Shown here: positions 1-7,647 of the stretch, piece by piece
How the letters are laid out: each line of letters opens with the position of its first letter
How positions within the stretch are numbered: the first letter of the stretch is position 1
Source: GCA-2862585 sp049890295
Lineage (GTDB): Bacteria > Bacteroidota > Bacteroidia > Flavobacteriales > UBA7312
Reading direction: 5' to 3'
Assembly (NCBI GenBank): GCA_049890295.1
Contig: JBMHBP010000007.1
Coordinates: forward strand, 1-41,645
Length of the DNA stretch: 41,645 nt
Notes under the pieces: generated by a model
Told to the model about the DNA's origin: nothing
Databases searched by the model: none
Seen by the model: the letters and a program-made list of their open reading frames with translations, nothing else
Translations under genes and position numbers: made by a program

Positions 1-304
1 CTAATTGAGGCATAAAACCAAAGGCACCATCATTGACGTCAGACTGTAAATTCGATATTGAACCAAATAAATCTTGATTGACGAATGTTGTCGTTGTAGA
101 TACTAAAACCGGGTTTGACTCATCACCGTTTAATTGTGTAATAATACCACCACTTAATTCAGCGTAGAGTCTATACGTCTGCTCACCATTTGAGAATCCA
201 GCAGTTGAATTATCAACTGTTTCTAAAACAAGCCCTTCAAAAGTGGATTGTGAGTAGCATAAGCTACATATTATTGTAGTTATTAAAAATAAAATTTTTC
301 TCAT
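1..304 (-). CDS. Secreted protein of unknown function, N-terminal part (cut by window edge)
   Basis: The gene begins with ATG (reverse complement of 302-304) and runs off the left edge, leaving 101 readable codons. Residues 1-19 form a typical signal peptide: MRK, then a hydrophobic run, then a CYSQ end like those of neighbouring secreted proteins. The mature part starts with a sequence containing TYRLYAELSGG and is rich in Thr, Ser and Asn, as expected for an extracellular beta-rich protein. I do not recognise the family. It lies 10 bases downstream of the dockerin-like secreted protein on the same strand, so the two are probably co-transcribed and may be exported together. The C-terminus, where a sorting domain would sit, is outside the window. 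Confidence 0.7.
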   Translation of the reverse strand, partial: MRKILFLITTIICSLCYSQSTFEGLVLETVDNSTAGFSNGEQTYRLYAELSGGIITQLNGDESNPVLVSTTTTFVNQDLFGSISNLQSDVNDGAFGFMPQL

Positions 305-314
305 AATTTTTGAA

Positions 315-1823
315 TTATTCAGCAGTTTGCAGCCAATTATTTATTATTAAAGATAAGTCAGTTAGATTTACAAAACCATCTTCACTACCGATTACGTCAC
401 CATTTTCTCCAACAGGAGTTTCAGTCAACCAGTTATTAATTAGTAAAGATAAGTCTGCAAGATTTACAATGTTATCACAGTTTGCGTCACCAAGTTGGAT
501 ACAAGTTGAAGCACATAAAATTTCGAAATCAATAGTCTGATCGTTGGATGGCCCAACTTCAGCGTTTATTGATGAGAAGAAGCTATAACTTCCTTCTTCA
601 GGGTTTATAAAAATATTTGAAAGAAAGACTTCAGAACTATTTCCTGCAGTCACGTTATTTCCATCTGAATAAGATGGGTTACCATAAATTACAATACCAG
701 GATTATTATTAGAAATTGTAAAAGAACCCATTAATGAATTATCTTCAGAATTTACTGCAGACAGAATAACTTGATCAGCATTAGGGATAGAACTAACATA
801 TAAATCAGATTCAAAACTTAGTTCACCAGCTGCTGCGCTGAGGTTAGCGTATCCAACATTTTGTCCTTCAGTTAAAGATGATATGTCAAAAGAACCGCCG
901 TTTGAAGTTAATAAAGAAGTTGTCATGTCAGCTTGATTAGCATCTTGACTGACTGTTATTAATAAATCTGAAGTTGAATCGCAATCGTAGTTACTCAAAG
1001 TAATCTCTATGCTAGGGTTCAATTCAGTACATTCTAAATTTCCAGTGTTGCCCCCAACACAATTACCACAATCGTCAATATATGCCGAACCGTTTAAATC
1101 ATTATTACAATCTGTGTAATCTAAATTAAACGCAAATTCCTGCACATCCACAAATTCTACCTCAGAATTCAACGTACTACCAATGGTTATACTGGAAGTT
1201 GATGGTAATAAAAATAAGGATGATAAAGTTACCGACTGAGAATTACCAGCGGTTGTGTTATTGTTGTCGCCAGGTGATGTAGATAATACTTGAGCACCTT
1301 CTGACAAGTTCTGTATCTCAAACGTGCCCAATGACTCACCGCCCTCATTATCAACCACAGCTAAAGTTGCTTGGTCTGAGGAAATAATAAAATCAACATA
1401 AAGTGTAAATGAACCAGAAACAGAACCTCCGGCCACAAATCCACTTCCAAATCCTACTTCTTGACCAACTTCTAATTCAGCAATATTGAAACTACCACCT
1501 GAAATCATAACTATACTGGAAGCAATATCAGCCTCGCCAGACTCTTGAACTATAGAATATGTAAGATCAGTTAATGTAGATTGCTCAGTATTACTCAAAG
1601 TAAATTCTACTGTTGGCGAAAAACTACAGGCTTCAACACCAGTATTACCCCCAACACAATTACCACAATCGTCAATATATGCCGAACCGTTTAAATCATT
1701 ATTACAATCCGTTTCTTGAGAAAATAGACTAAAGCTTGATAGTAGAGCAATTGAAATAAAAAAACTATTACTAGGTAATAACAACCTGGTGAGGAATTCT
1801 ATCCTAGGAGAAATATTAGACAT
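315..1823 (-). CDS. Secreted two-repeat protein with C-terminal dockerin-like calcium-loop domain
   Basis: This is a 502-residue exported protein. Residues 1-36 look like a signal peptide with a long N-region, ending FSLFSQ. Two similar halves follow. Each opens with the Cys-rich cassette DCNNDLNGSAYIDDCGNCVG (starting near residues 39 and 238), then a beta-rich domain of about 170 residues with shared motifs (GGSFNIAEL/GGSFDISSL, EGQNVGYA). The last 60 residues carry two loops of dockerin type: GDANCDNIVNLADLSLLI and DGFVNLTDLSLIINNWL, with Asp/Asn at calcium-ligand spacing. In clostridia dockerins bind cohesins; in Bacteroidota their partner is generally unknown, so a structural calcium-binding role is as likely as docking. 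I see no classical T9SS type A tail. A -7-like element lies 45 bases upstream. Confidence 0.8.
   Translation of the reverse strand: MSNISPRIEFLTRLLLPSNSFFISIALLSSFSLFSQETDCNNDLNGSAYIDDCGNCVGGNTGVEACSFSPTVEFTLSNTEQSTLTDLTYSIVQESGEADIASSIVMISGGSFNIAELEVGQEVGFGSGFVAGGSVSGSFTLYVDFIISSDQATLAVVDNEGGESLGTFEIQNLSEGAQVLSTSPGDNNNTTAGNSQSVTLSSLFLLPSTSSITIGSTLNSEVEFVDVQEFAFNLDYTDCNNDLNGSAYIDDCGNCVGGNTGNLECTELNPSIEITLSNYDCDSTSDLLITVSQDANQADMTTSLLTSNGGSFDISSLTEGQNVGYANLSAAAGELSFESDLYVSSIPNADQVILSAVNSEDNSLMGSFTISNNNPGIVIYGNPSYSDGNNVTAGNSSEVFLSNIFINPEEGSYSFFSSINAEVGPSNDQTIDFEILCASTCIQLGDANCDNIVNLADLSLLINNWLTETPVGENGDVIGSEDGFVNLTDLSLIINNWLQTAE
1042..1112 (-). repeat. Copy 2 of a 71-bp near-identical intragenic direct repeat
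   Basis: This stretch matches 1639-1709 at 69 of 71 bases by eye. It encodes the Cys-rich DCNNDLNGSAYIDDCGNCVG cassette opening the second half of the secreted protein. The flanking beta-rich domains are much more diverged than the cassette. Confidence 0.85.
1639..1709 (-). repeat. Copy 1 of the 71-bp intragenic direct repeat
   Basis: Partner of 1042-1112, differing at two positions near one end. It encodes the first Cys-rich cassette just after the signal peptide. Confidence 0.85.
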
Positions 1824-1868
1824 GTATAAACTTGTTTTTGGTTAAATAAAGTACACTAAAGTGTAAAA

Positions 1869-1876
1869 CAAATATA
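1869..1876 (-). promoter_or_regulatory. Candidate -7 element (TATATTTG) for the dockerin-like gene
   Basis: It matches the Bacteroidota TAnnTTTG consensus on the minus strand, 45 bases before the ATG at 1823. No convincing -33 box is seen, so read-through from the upstream tRNA is an alternative. Confidence 0.35.
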
Positions 1877-1903
1877 TACAAATAAAATAAAAAAGTGAAA
1901 AAG

Positions 1904-1976
1904 TTACCCGACTAGGGCTCGAACCTAGACTCTTCTGGACCAAAACCAGACGTGTTGCCAATTACACCATCGGGCA
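1904..1976 (-). tRNA. tRNA-Gln (anticodon TTG)
   Basis: The minus strand folds as a full cloverleaf of 73 nt. The acceptor arms are TGCCCGA and TCGGGTA (six Watson-Crick pairs plus one G-T), with discriminator A. The D arm contains GTGTAATTGGCAACAC. The anticodon stem TCTGG/CCAGA encloses loop TTTTGGT, giving anticodon TTG (Gln, CAA). The T arm is CTAGG/CCTAG with loop TTCGAGC. The 3' CCA is not encoded and must be added after transcription. It sits upstream of the dockerin-like gene on the same strand. Confidence 0.95.
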
Positions 1977-2077
1977 ATTTGATGGGACGGCAAAAATAAC
2001 AATTTATACATTTCAAACAAAAAATTGAAATTATATTTTGTTCTAAACTGAATATATTTTTCCATTAATTATTTTAC

Positions 2078-2085
2078 TAAATTCG
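2078..2085 (+). promoter_or_regulatory. Candidate -7 element (TAAATTCG)
   Basis: One mismatch to TAnnTTTG, 25 bases upstream of the ATG of the DUF2723 gene. An out-of-frame ATG at 2088 lies between it and the start. Confidence 0.3.
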
Positions 2086-2110
2086 CCATGAAAACTTTGT
2101 TAAGACCAAC

Positions 2111-5100
2111 ATGAACTACAATAAACTGAACAACCTTTTAGGCTGGCTTACTTTTTCGACAGCATTTTTCGTATATTATTTAACCATTGAACCAACAGTC
2201 AGTTTTTGGGACTGTGGAGAATATATTAGCACCGCTTATAAACTTGAAGTTGGTCACCCTCCTGGCGCACCCTTCTTTCAACTTATGGGTCGATTCTTTA
2301 GCTTATTTGCATCCGATGTAAGTAATGTAGCTTATATGATAAATATTATGTCCGCTTTAAGCAGTGCGTTTACAATTTTATTTTTATTCTGGACAATTAC
2401 AGCTCTATCTAAAAAATTAGTACTTCCTGAAGGAAAACAGTTTGAATTGGCAAAATGGATTGGAATTTTCGGATCAGGCTTAGTAGGAGCATTAGCATAT
2501 ACCTTTTCGGATTCATTTTGGTTCTCAGCAACTGAGGGTGAGGTCTATGCAATGTCTTCATTTTTTACAGCTATTACTTTCTGGGCTATATTAAAATGGG
2601 AAAGTGAAGCAGATGATAAATACTCTGCCAGATGGATTATTTTTATCGCATATTTAATAGGTTTATCAATTGGTGTTCACCTACTTAATCTATTAGCAAT
2701 TCCTGCTGTAGTATTTATATACTATTTCAAAAAATATGAAGTAGATAAATTTGGCTTATTTAAGGTTTTCGTTCTTGCCATTCTAATTACTGGTGGACTG
2801 CAAGGAGTGATTATTCCTGGAATAGTAAGTTTAGCTGGGAAATTTGAATTATTTTTCATTAATACTATCGGATTACCATTCAACACAGGAACAATTATTT
2901 ACTTTATACTTATAGTCTCTACCATAGTGTTTGGGCTCCGCTATGCTAAAAAGAATAACAAACCAATAATTAGTGTCTCACTAGTTAGTTTTGCAACTAT
3001 TTTGATTGGGTATTCAACATTTTTCATTTTAGTTATACGATCTAATGCTGACACTCCCATCGACGAAAATAATCCAGAAGATGCTGTAAGTTTACTAGCA
3101 TATCTTAATAGAGAACAATATGGGGATTGGCCAATTTTAAATGGGCAGTATTATAATGCCAACATCGTAGATTTAGAGAACGGCAAACCAGTTTACACTA
3201 AAGATGAAGAAAAAGGTGAATACGTCATTACTAGTGATAGAAAAAATTCAAAACCTGTCTACGATTCAAAATTTACTGGATTCTTCCCAAGAATGTGGAG
3301 TTCTTCCCAGTCTGCCCATGCTAAAGCATATCAGGATTGGAGTGGTCACAAAAACACCAAGCGCGCACCTACATTTTCACAAAATCTAAGATACTTTTTT
3401 TCTTATCAAATAGGTCATATGTACTGGCGTTATTTTATGTGGAACTTCTCTGGTAGACAAAATGATATTCAGGGTCATGGTGAAATTAATAAGGGTAATT
3501 GGATAAGTGGCATTTCTTTTATAGATGAAACAGTCAGAGGACTTGGACCACAAGACAGCCTTCCAAGTAATATGGCCAATAATAAAGGTAAAAACGTGTA
3601 TTACATGCTGCCCTTTATTTTGGGCTTATTAGGAATGTTGTATCATTTCAATAAGAACAACAAAGATGCGTTTGTGGTACTATTATTGTTTGTCTTTACC
3701 GGATTGGCAATTGTAGTTTATCTAAATCAATACCCCTTTCAGCCAAGAGAAAGAGATTACGCTTATGTGGGTTCTTTTTATGCCTTTGCTATTTGGGTTG
3801 GTATAGGCGTATTATCTGTCACAGAGTTTTTATCTAAAAAACTACCTGCTAAAGCAAGTGCTATTTTAGCCTCGCTATTGTGTTTATTATTTGTACCAAC
3901 ACTAATGGCAAAAGAAAACTGGGATGATCATGATCGTTCAAATCGATATACTGCTAGAGATGTAGCAATTAATTATTTGAATTCTTGCGCCCCCAACGCT
4001 ATTATATTTACCAATGGTGACAATGATACATTCCCACTATGGTATGCTCAAGAAGTTGAAGGTGTTAGAACGGATATTAGAGTAGTGAATTTAAGTCTTT
4101 TTAATACAGATTGGTATATTGATCAAATGAAACGAGCTGCCTATGATGCTGCGCCAATTCCTAGCTCCTTGACTTGGGATAAATATAAACAAGGCACTAG
4201 AGATTATGTGTTAATAAAAGATAATGGCAAAGGTTATGTTGAGGTAGACGATGTAGTTAATTTCATTGCTAGTGATAATGATAAGACTAAGGGGATGACT
4301 CGAAATGGTCAAAAAGCAGATTATTGCCCAACTAAAAAGCTGAAATTAACCATAAACAAAAAAGAAATCTTAGAAAAAGGGGTTGTTGACTTAAAAGATA
4401 GTAGCAGAATTGTAGATGAAGTAAAATGGGAACTTTCTGGAAATAGTATTAACAAAAATCAATTGATGGTTTTGGACATTTTAGCCAACTTCAATTGGGA
4501 TAGACCAATTTACTTTGCTATAACTGTGGGAACAGGAAATTTTATGGGGCTAGAAAAATATTTTCAATTAGAAGGTCTAGCCTATCGATTTGTGCCCTTC
4601 TTGGCAGATCCTAACGACGGTCAAACTGGCGAAGTCAATTCTGATATCATGTTCGATAACGTTATCAATAAATTTAAATGGGGTAATATGAATGATCCAA
4701 ACATCTATTTAGACGAGACTAATATGAGAATGACTATGAACTTCAGAAATAACTTTTCTAGATTAGCTGAAACCTTAATTCGCGAAAACGATTTCGCCAG
4801 GGCTGAACAAGTTTTGGATAGCTGTATTGCAATTATGCCACATGAAGCTGTGCCATTCAATTATTTCAATTTACCTATAGCCGAAGGGTACTATACAATC
4901 GGAAAAGAAGAAAAAGCAAGAGAGATAATATCGGTGCTAACAGATACTTATTTTGAGGAATTAGAATACTACACTTCTGTTGAAGAATCTGTGTTAAGTA
5001 AACTACAACGAGAGTACCAAATTGCTAATCAAATTATTTCGAATTTGTATAGTATAACAACAAAATTCAACGATACAGAATCTCAAGAAAAAATAGTCAC

Positions 5101-5122
5101 ATTATACGAGCAATATCAGTAA
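2111..5122 (+). CDS. DUF2723 / TMEM260-like multi-pass membrane protein, probable protein O-glycosyltransferase
   Basis: A 1003-residue protein with many membrane helices in its first 600 residues and a soluble C-terminal part. The hallmark N-terminal block of the DUF2723 family is present: SFWDCGEYI (about residues 31-39) followed by KLEVGHPPGAPF, in the loop after the first helix, where the acidic residues resemble those of GT-C glycosyltransferases. A second conserved block, YPFQPRERDYAYVGSFYAF, precedes the last helices. The C-terminal 130 residues are helical and TPR-like. The human relative TMEM260 is a protein O-mannosyltransferase; by analogy this protein may glycosylate secreted or outer-membrane proteins, which is an inference. 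It is followed after 35 bases by a polysaccharide deacetylase on the same strand. Confidence 0.85.
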   Translation: MNYNKLNNLLGWLTFSTAFFVYYLTIEPTVSFWDCGEYISTAYKLEVGHPPGAPFFQLMGRFFSLFASDVSNVAYMINIMSALSSAFTILFLFWTITALSKKLVLPEGKQFELAKWIGIFGSGLVGALAYTFSDSFWFSATEGEVYAMSSFFTAITFWAILKWESEADDKYSARWIIFIAYLIGLSIGVHLLNLLAIPAVVFIYYFKKYEVDKFGLFKVFVLAILITGGLQGVIIPGIVSLAGKFELFFINTIGLPFNTGTIIYFILIVSTIVFGLRYAKKNNKPIISVSLVSFATILIGYSTFFILVIRSNADTPIDENNPEDAVSLLAYLNREQYGDWPILNGQYYNANIVDLENGKPVYTKDEEKGEYVITSDRKNSKPVYDSKFTGFFPRMWSSSQSAHAKAYQDWSGHKNTKRAPTFSQNLRYFFSYQIGHMYWRYFMWNFSGRQNDIQGHGEINKGNWISGISFIDETVRGLGPQDSLPSNMANNKGKNVYYMLPFILGLLGMLYHFNKNNKDAFVVLLLFVFTGLAIVVYLNQYPFQPRERDYAYVGSFYAFAIWVGIGVLSVTEFLSKKLPAKASAILASLLCLLFVPTLMAKENWDDHDRSNRYTARDVAINYLNSCAPNAIIFTNGDNDTFPLWYAQEVEGVRTDIRVVNLSLFNTDWYIDQMKRAAYDAAPIPSSLTWDKYKQGTRDYVLIKDNGKGYVEVDDVVNFIASDNDKTKGMTRNGQKADYCPTKKLKLTINKKEILEKGVVDLKDSSRIVDEVKWELSGNSINKNQLMVLDILANFNWDRPIYFAITVGTGNFMGLEKYFQLEGLAYRFVPFLADPNDGQTGEVNSDIMFDNVINKFKWGNMNDPNIYLDETNMRMTMNFRNNFSRLAETLIRENDFARAEQVLDSCIAIMPHEAVPFNYFNLPIAEGYYTIGKEEKAREIISVLTDTYFEELEYYTSVEESVLSKLQREYQIANQIISNLYSITTKFNDTESQEKIVTLYEQYQ

Positions 5123-5157
5123 TATTAACTAAGCTTTTTCCTGCTTTAATTTGGAAA

Positions 5158-5715
5158 ATGCCAACTAAAAAAGAAAAAGTAATTTACTTGACTTTTGATG
5201 ATGGTCCACATCCAGAATTAACTCCATTTGTCCTTAATACACTTAATGATTATAAGGCTAAAGGGACTTTTTTTTTGATTGGTAAAAATGTCAAAAAATA
5301 TCCCGAAGAATTTAGGCGTATTATAGAAGCGAAACACACTGTAGGAAACCATACCTATTCACATTTAAATGGCTGGAAAACAAGATGTCATAATTATCTA
5401 AAAGATATTGATGATTGCCATAAAATTTTTGAATCTAAACTATTTAGGCCTCCTTTTGGTAGAATAACACCTTCTCAAATATTTCGACTTAAACAAGATT
5501 TTAAAATAATAATGTGGGATGTATTGAGCTGGGACTTTTCTTCAACTATTTCGCCAGAAAAATGTTTAAATATCGTTGTTAAAGAAACTAAAAATGGATC
5601 TATTCTAGTCTTTCACGAAAACGATAAATCAAAGAATAACTTAGTATATACATTACCTAAAGTATTAGCCTATTTTAGCGATAAAGGGTATGTTTTTAAA
5701 GCGATAAATTATTAG
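5158..5715 (+). CDS. NodB-type polysaccharide deacetylase
   Basis: A 185-residue carbohydrate esterase family 4 domain, acting as a metal-dependent de-N-acetylase on envelope or extracellular glycans. Visible motifs are TFDDGPH (residues 12-18, catalytic base and metal Asp), HTVGNHTYSHL (60-70, metal His65 and His69), RPPFGR (97-102) and a late VFHEN. ATG 5158 is the only standard start before the in-frame stop at 5050-5052. However, the in-frame codons just upstream read TKLFPALIWKMPT, which resembles the N-terminal segment usual in Bacteroidota homologues. The real protein may therefore start at a rare codon (for example ATA 5122, overlapping the upstream stop). No signal peptide is visible in the short form. 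Function is confident; the start is not. Confidence 0.88.
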   Translation: MPTKKEKVIYLTFDDGPHPELTPFVLNTLNDYKAKGTFFLIGKNVKKYPEEFRRIIEAKHTVGNHTYSHLNGWKTRCHNYLKDIDDCHKIFESKLFRPPFGRITPSQIFRLKQDFKIIMWDVLSWDFSSTISPEKCLNIVVKETKNGSILVFHENDKSKNNLVYTLPKVLAYFSDKGYVFKAINY

Positions 5716-5772
5716 CAAATCCTTGATTGATTATTCCATTATTTTGAACAATAATAGTTACTCAATGGTATA

Positions 5773-6555
5773 CTATAAAAATATTATTTCTTTGATAAGA
5801 ATAATTATGGACATAAGTAAAATGAAGACTCCAAATGACTTTTTTAAATAGGAACTTTTAATATGTTTTGATAGATAAATGCCTATAAAAACACCTGTTA
5901 CAGATAATAAGGAAAACAATAACATTAATTCCCAATCAAGTGGTTTTGTAAGATCGCCAGAAAAACCAAGTAACGACTTCACTGTTATTATAAACAAAGA
6001 TGTCCCAATGGCTTGTTTCACATCAATATTAGAAAGTAATAATAGAGCTGGCACAATTATAAACCCTCCTCCAGCACCAATAATTCCGGTTAAAATACCA
6101 ACGACCAAGCCATCTAATAAAATAAAACTCAACTTTGTATTAGAATTAGTTTGTTTTGGACGCCAAGAGAATATCATTGAAAAGGCAGACAATAACATTA
6201 TTAAAGCAAATAATAATAGTATCAATTTATCTTTCCCTACTACAAGATAATCAAGAAGAGTAAGGGTCTCAGGTATTTTAGGAAGAAAATATATTCGGCT
6301 AATAAATACACCTAAAAAAGATGGGATAGCAAAGAGAATACCTATTTTGAAATCAATTAGTTTATTTTGATAATACCTTAGCGTACCAATTAGGGCCGTA
6401 ATACCAACAATAAATAAAGAGTATGCGGTTGCACTTACTGCGTCAACACCCATTATATAGACTAAAATAGGTACAGTTAATATAGTGCCACCTCCACCAA
6501 AAACACCTAGTAAAATCCCAACTATAATCGCTAATATGTAACCTAGTAAAATCAA
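5773..6555 (-). CDS. TauE/SafE-family (TSUP) membrane transporter
   Basis: A 260-residue protein made almost entirely of hydrophobic segments (about eight helices) in two related halves. The family's glycine-rich signatures are visible near the start of each half: GVFGGGGTILTVPIL (about 18-32) and GIIGAGGGFIIVPALLLL in the second half. TSUP proteins move small organic or inorganic sulfur compounds such as sulfite, sulfoacetate or thiosulfate across the inner membrane; the substrate cannot be told from sequence. The start is a TTG (6553-6555); an in-frame stop lies three codons upstream and the next Met would remove the first helix. The TTG also forms the end of TATATTTG, a perfect -7 match, so the start or promoter assignment is ambiguous. 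It converges with the deacetylase gene. Confidence 0.88.
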   Translation of the reverse strand: MILLGYILAIIVGILLGVFGGGGTILTVPILVYIMGVDAVSATAYSLFIVGITALIGTLRYYQNKLIDFKIGILFAIPSFLGVFISRIYFLPKIPETLTLLDYLVVGKDKLILLLFALIMLLSAFSMIFSWRPKQTNSNTKLSFILLDGLVVGILTGIIGAGGGFIIVPALLLLSNIDVKQAIGTSLFIITVKSLLGFSGDLTKPLDWELMLLFSLLSVTGVFIGIYLSKHIKSSYLKKSFGVFILLMSIIILIKEIIFL

Positions 6556-6685
6556 ATATATCTAATTCAATATTTCTTTAAGGTTGATGATAACTAACAT
6601 TTTAATGTTTATAAGTATAAAACACGTAAAAGCTTATAATTGAGCAATATATATAAATTTACTCGTCATAACATTTGTTTTTGGT

Positions 6686-6693
6686 TAGCTTTG
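6686..6693 (+). promoter_or_regulatory. Candidate -7 element (TAGCTTTG) of an orphan plus-strand transcript
   Basis: A perfect TAnnTTTG match on the plus strand, 15 bases upstream of a plus-strand terminator hairpin (6709-6741), with no plus-strand gene nearby. No good -33 box at the expected distance. Confidence 0.35.
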
Positions 6694-6708
6694 TTGTTTG
6701 ACATTTAG

Positions 6709-6741
6709 AGTCCTCTTTTGAATAAAATGAGGGCTTTTTTT
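6709..6741 (+). terminator. Rho-independent terminator on the plus strand
   Basis: Stem AGTCCTC (6709-6715) pairs with GAGGGCT (6729-6735), with one G-T pair, and seven T follow on the plus strand. On the minus strand the hairpin is not followed by T, so it does not suit the porP/sprF gene whose stop codon it overlaps. It has no obvious plus-strand gene to serve. Confidence 0.55.
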
Positions 6742-7642
6742 ATTCTGCCTTGTTAAATCTAAAACCTATTTTAAACTCATTAGTACCGTTAGATACAGTA
6801 GATAAATTAGAGGTCACAAAATCATGAGCATAGGCTAGATAAAATTGCTCATTAATATCAATACCCAAGTACAAGCCAACAGCATCATTTAATCTGTAAG
6901 AAAGACCTGTCCAGAGCATTTCTTTATAGGTAACTTTTGTCATTACTTCAATTGATATTGGTGCAGGCGATGATACCATAAAAAGAAGTGAAGGCTCAAT
7001 GTTGAAATCATCGTTTAATTCAGTAATATATCCACCACTAATAAAGATATGGTTAGTTAAACCATCAGTTATGAGACTATTTTCGGAAAATTCATTCTTT
7101 ACATTGAAATTTGAGGACAATAATTGAGGTAATGCTAAACTAGCATAAAACTTATCTGCATATAAGAAAGCCCCAAAGTTGGCAGTTGGTACTACGGAGG
7201 AAAGTATATCGTTATTAAAAACGGGATCTCCTTCATCGTAAGGGTTAATTATTGTATGATCTAATCTGTATTGTAAGAGACCAGCTGAAAGTCCAAGAGA
7301 TAGACTCATGTCGTCTTTAAGACGCAAATGATAAGCGTAACTTAATGATATACCTCTTCGGCTATCAGCACCAGCTACGTCTTTAAAAGCAGTTCCTCCA
7401 ATAGCCATATTTTCATTTCTCAGAAGGCCATAACCATTAATAATATCAGTTTGCGGGGCCTCTCTTACGCCAGACCACTGGTTGCGAACAACCGCATTAA
7501 TTTGTGTGGTTCCATCTACTCCAGCAAAGGCGGGGTTGTAAAGAAATGGACTTAATTGATAGCTTGTAAATTGTGGTAACTGTTGCGAATAGGTTAGGTT
7601 AACAACAAAAATTAACGTGATATATAATATAAATTTTTTCAT
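6740..7642 (-). CDS. PorP/SprF-family type IX secretion outer-membrane protein
   Basis: A 300-residue outer-membrane beta-barrel protein. Signal peptide MKKFILYITLIFVVNLTYSQ is followed by the family's hallmark PQFTSYQLSPFLYNPAFAG. The rest alternates polar and hydrophobic residues as in beta strands and ends ...EFKIGFRFNKAE, a plausible last strand. In Flavobacterium johnsoniae, SprF is needed to secrete the adhesin SprB; genes of this family usually sit beside a large gliding-motility C-terminal-domain protein. That arrangement holds here: the gene starts 5 bases after the stop of the 2134-residue SprB-like gene. It therefore very likely acts as the dedicated secretion or anchoring partner of that protein. 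Confidence 0.93.
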   Translation of the reverse strand: MKKFILYITLIFVVNLTYSQQLPQFTSYQLSPFLYNPAFAGVDGTTQINAVVRNQWSGVREAPQTDIINGYGLLRNENMAIGGTAFKDVAGADSRRGISLSYAYHLRLKDDMSLSLGLSAGLLQYRLDHTIINPYDEGDPVFNNDILSSVVPTANFGAFLYADKFYASLALPQLLSSNFNVKNEFSENSLITDGLTNHIFISGGYITELNDDFNIEPSLLFMVSSPAPISIEVMTKVTYKEMLWTGLSYRLNDAVGLYLGIDINEQFYLAYAHDFVTSNLSTVSNGTNEFKIGFRFNKAE

Positions 7643-7647
7643 TCCTT

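Noticed and set aside
1840..1870. Palindrome ACACT-AA-AGTGT before the dockerin-like gene as an operator
   Set aside because: Five-base arms in AT-rich DNA are expected by chance; no second copy seen in the window.
5741..5757. Inverted repeat ATTATT/AATAAT between the convergent deacetylase and TauE genes
   Set aside because: All-AT stem of six pairs without a following T-run; too weak to call a terminator.
5879..6250. 123-codon plus-strand frame opposite the TauE/SafE gene
   Set aside because: Pro/Asn/Ile-rich antisense of a membrane protein; no homology pattern; the minus-strand gene is clear.
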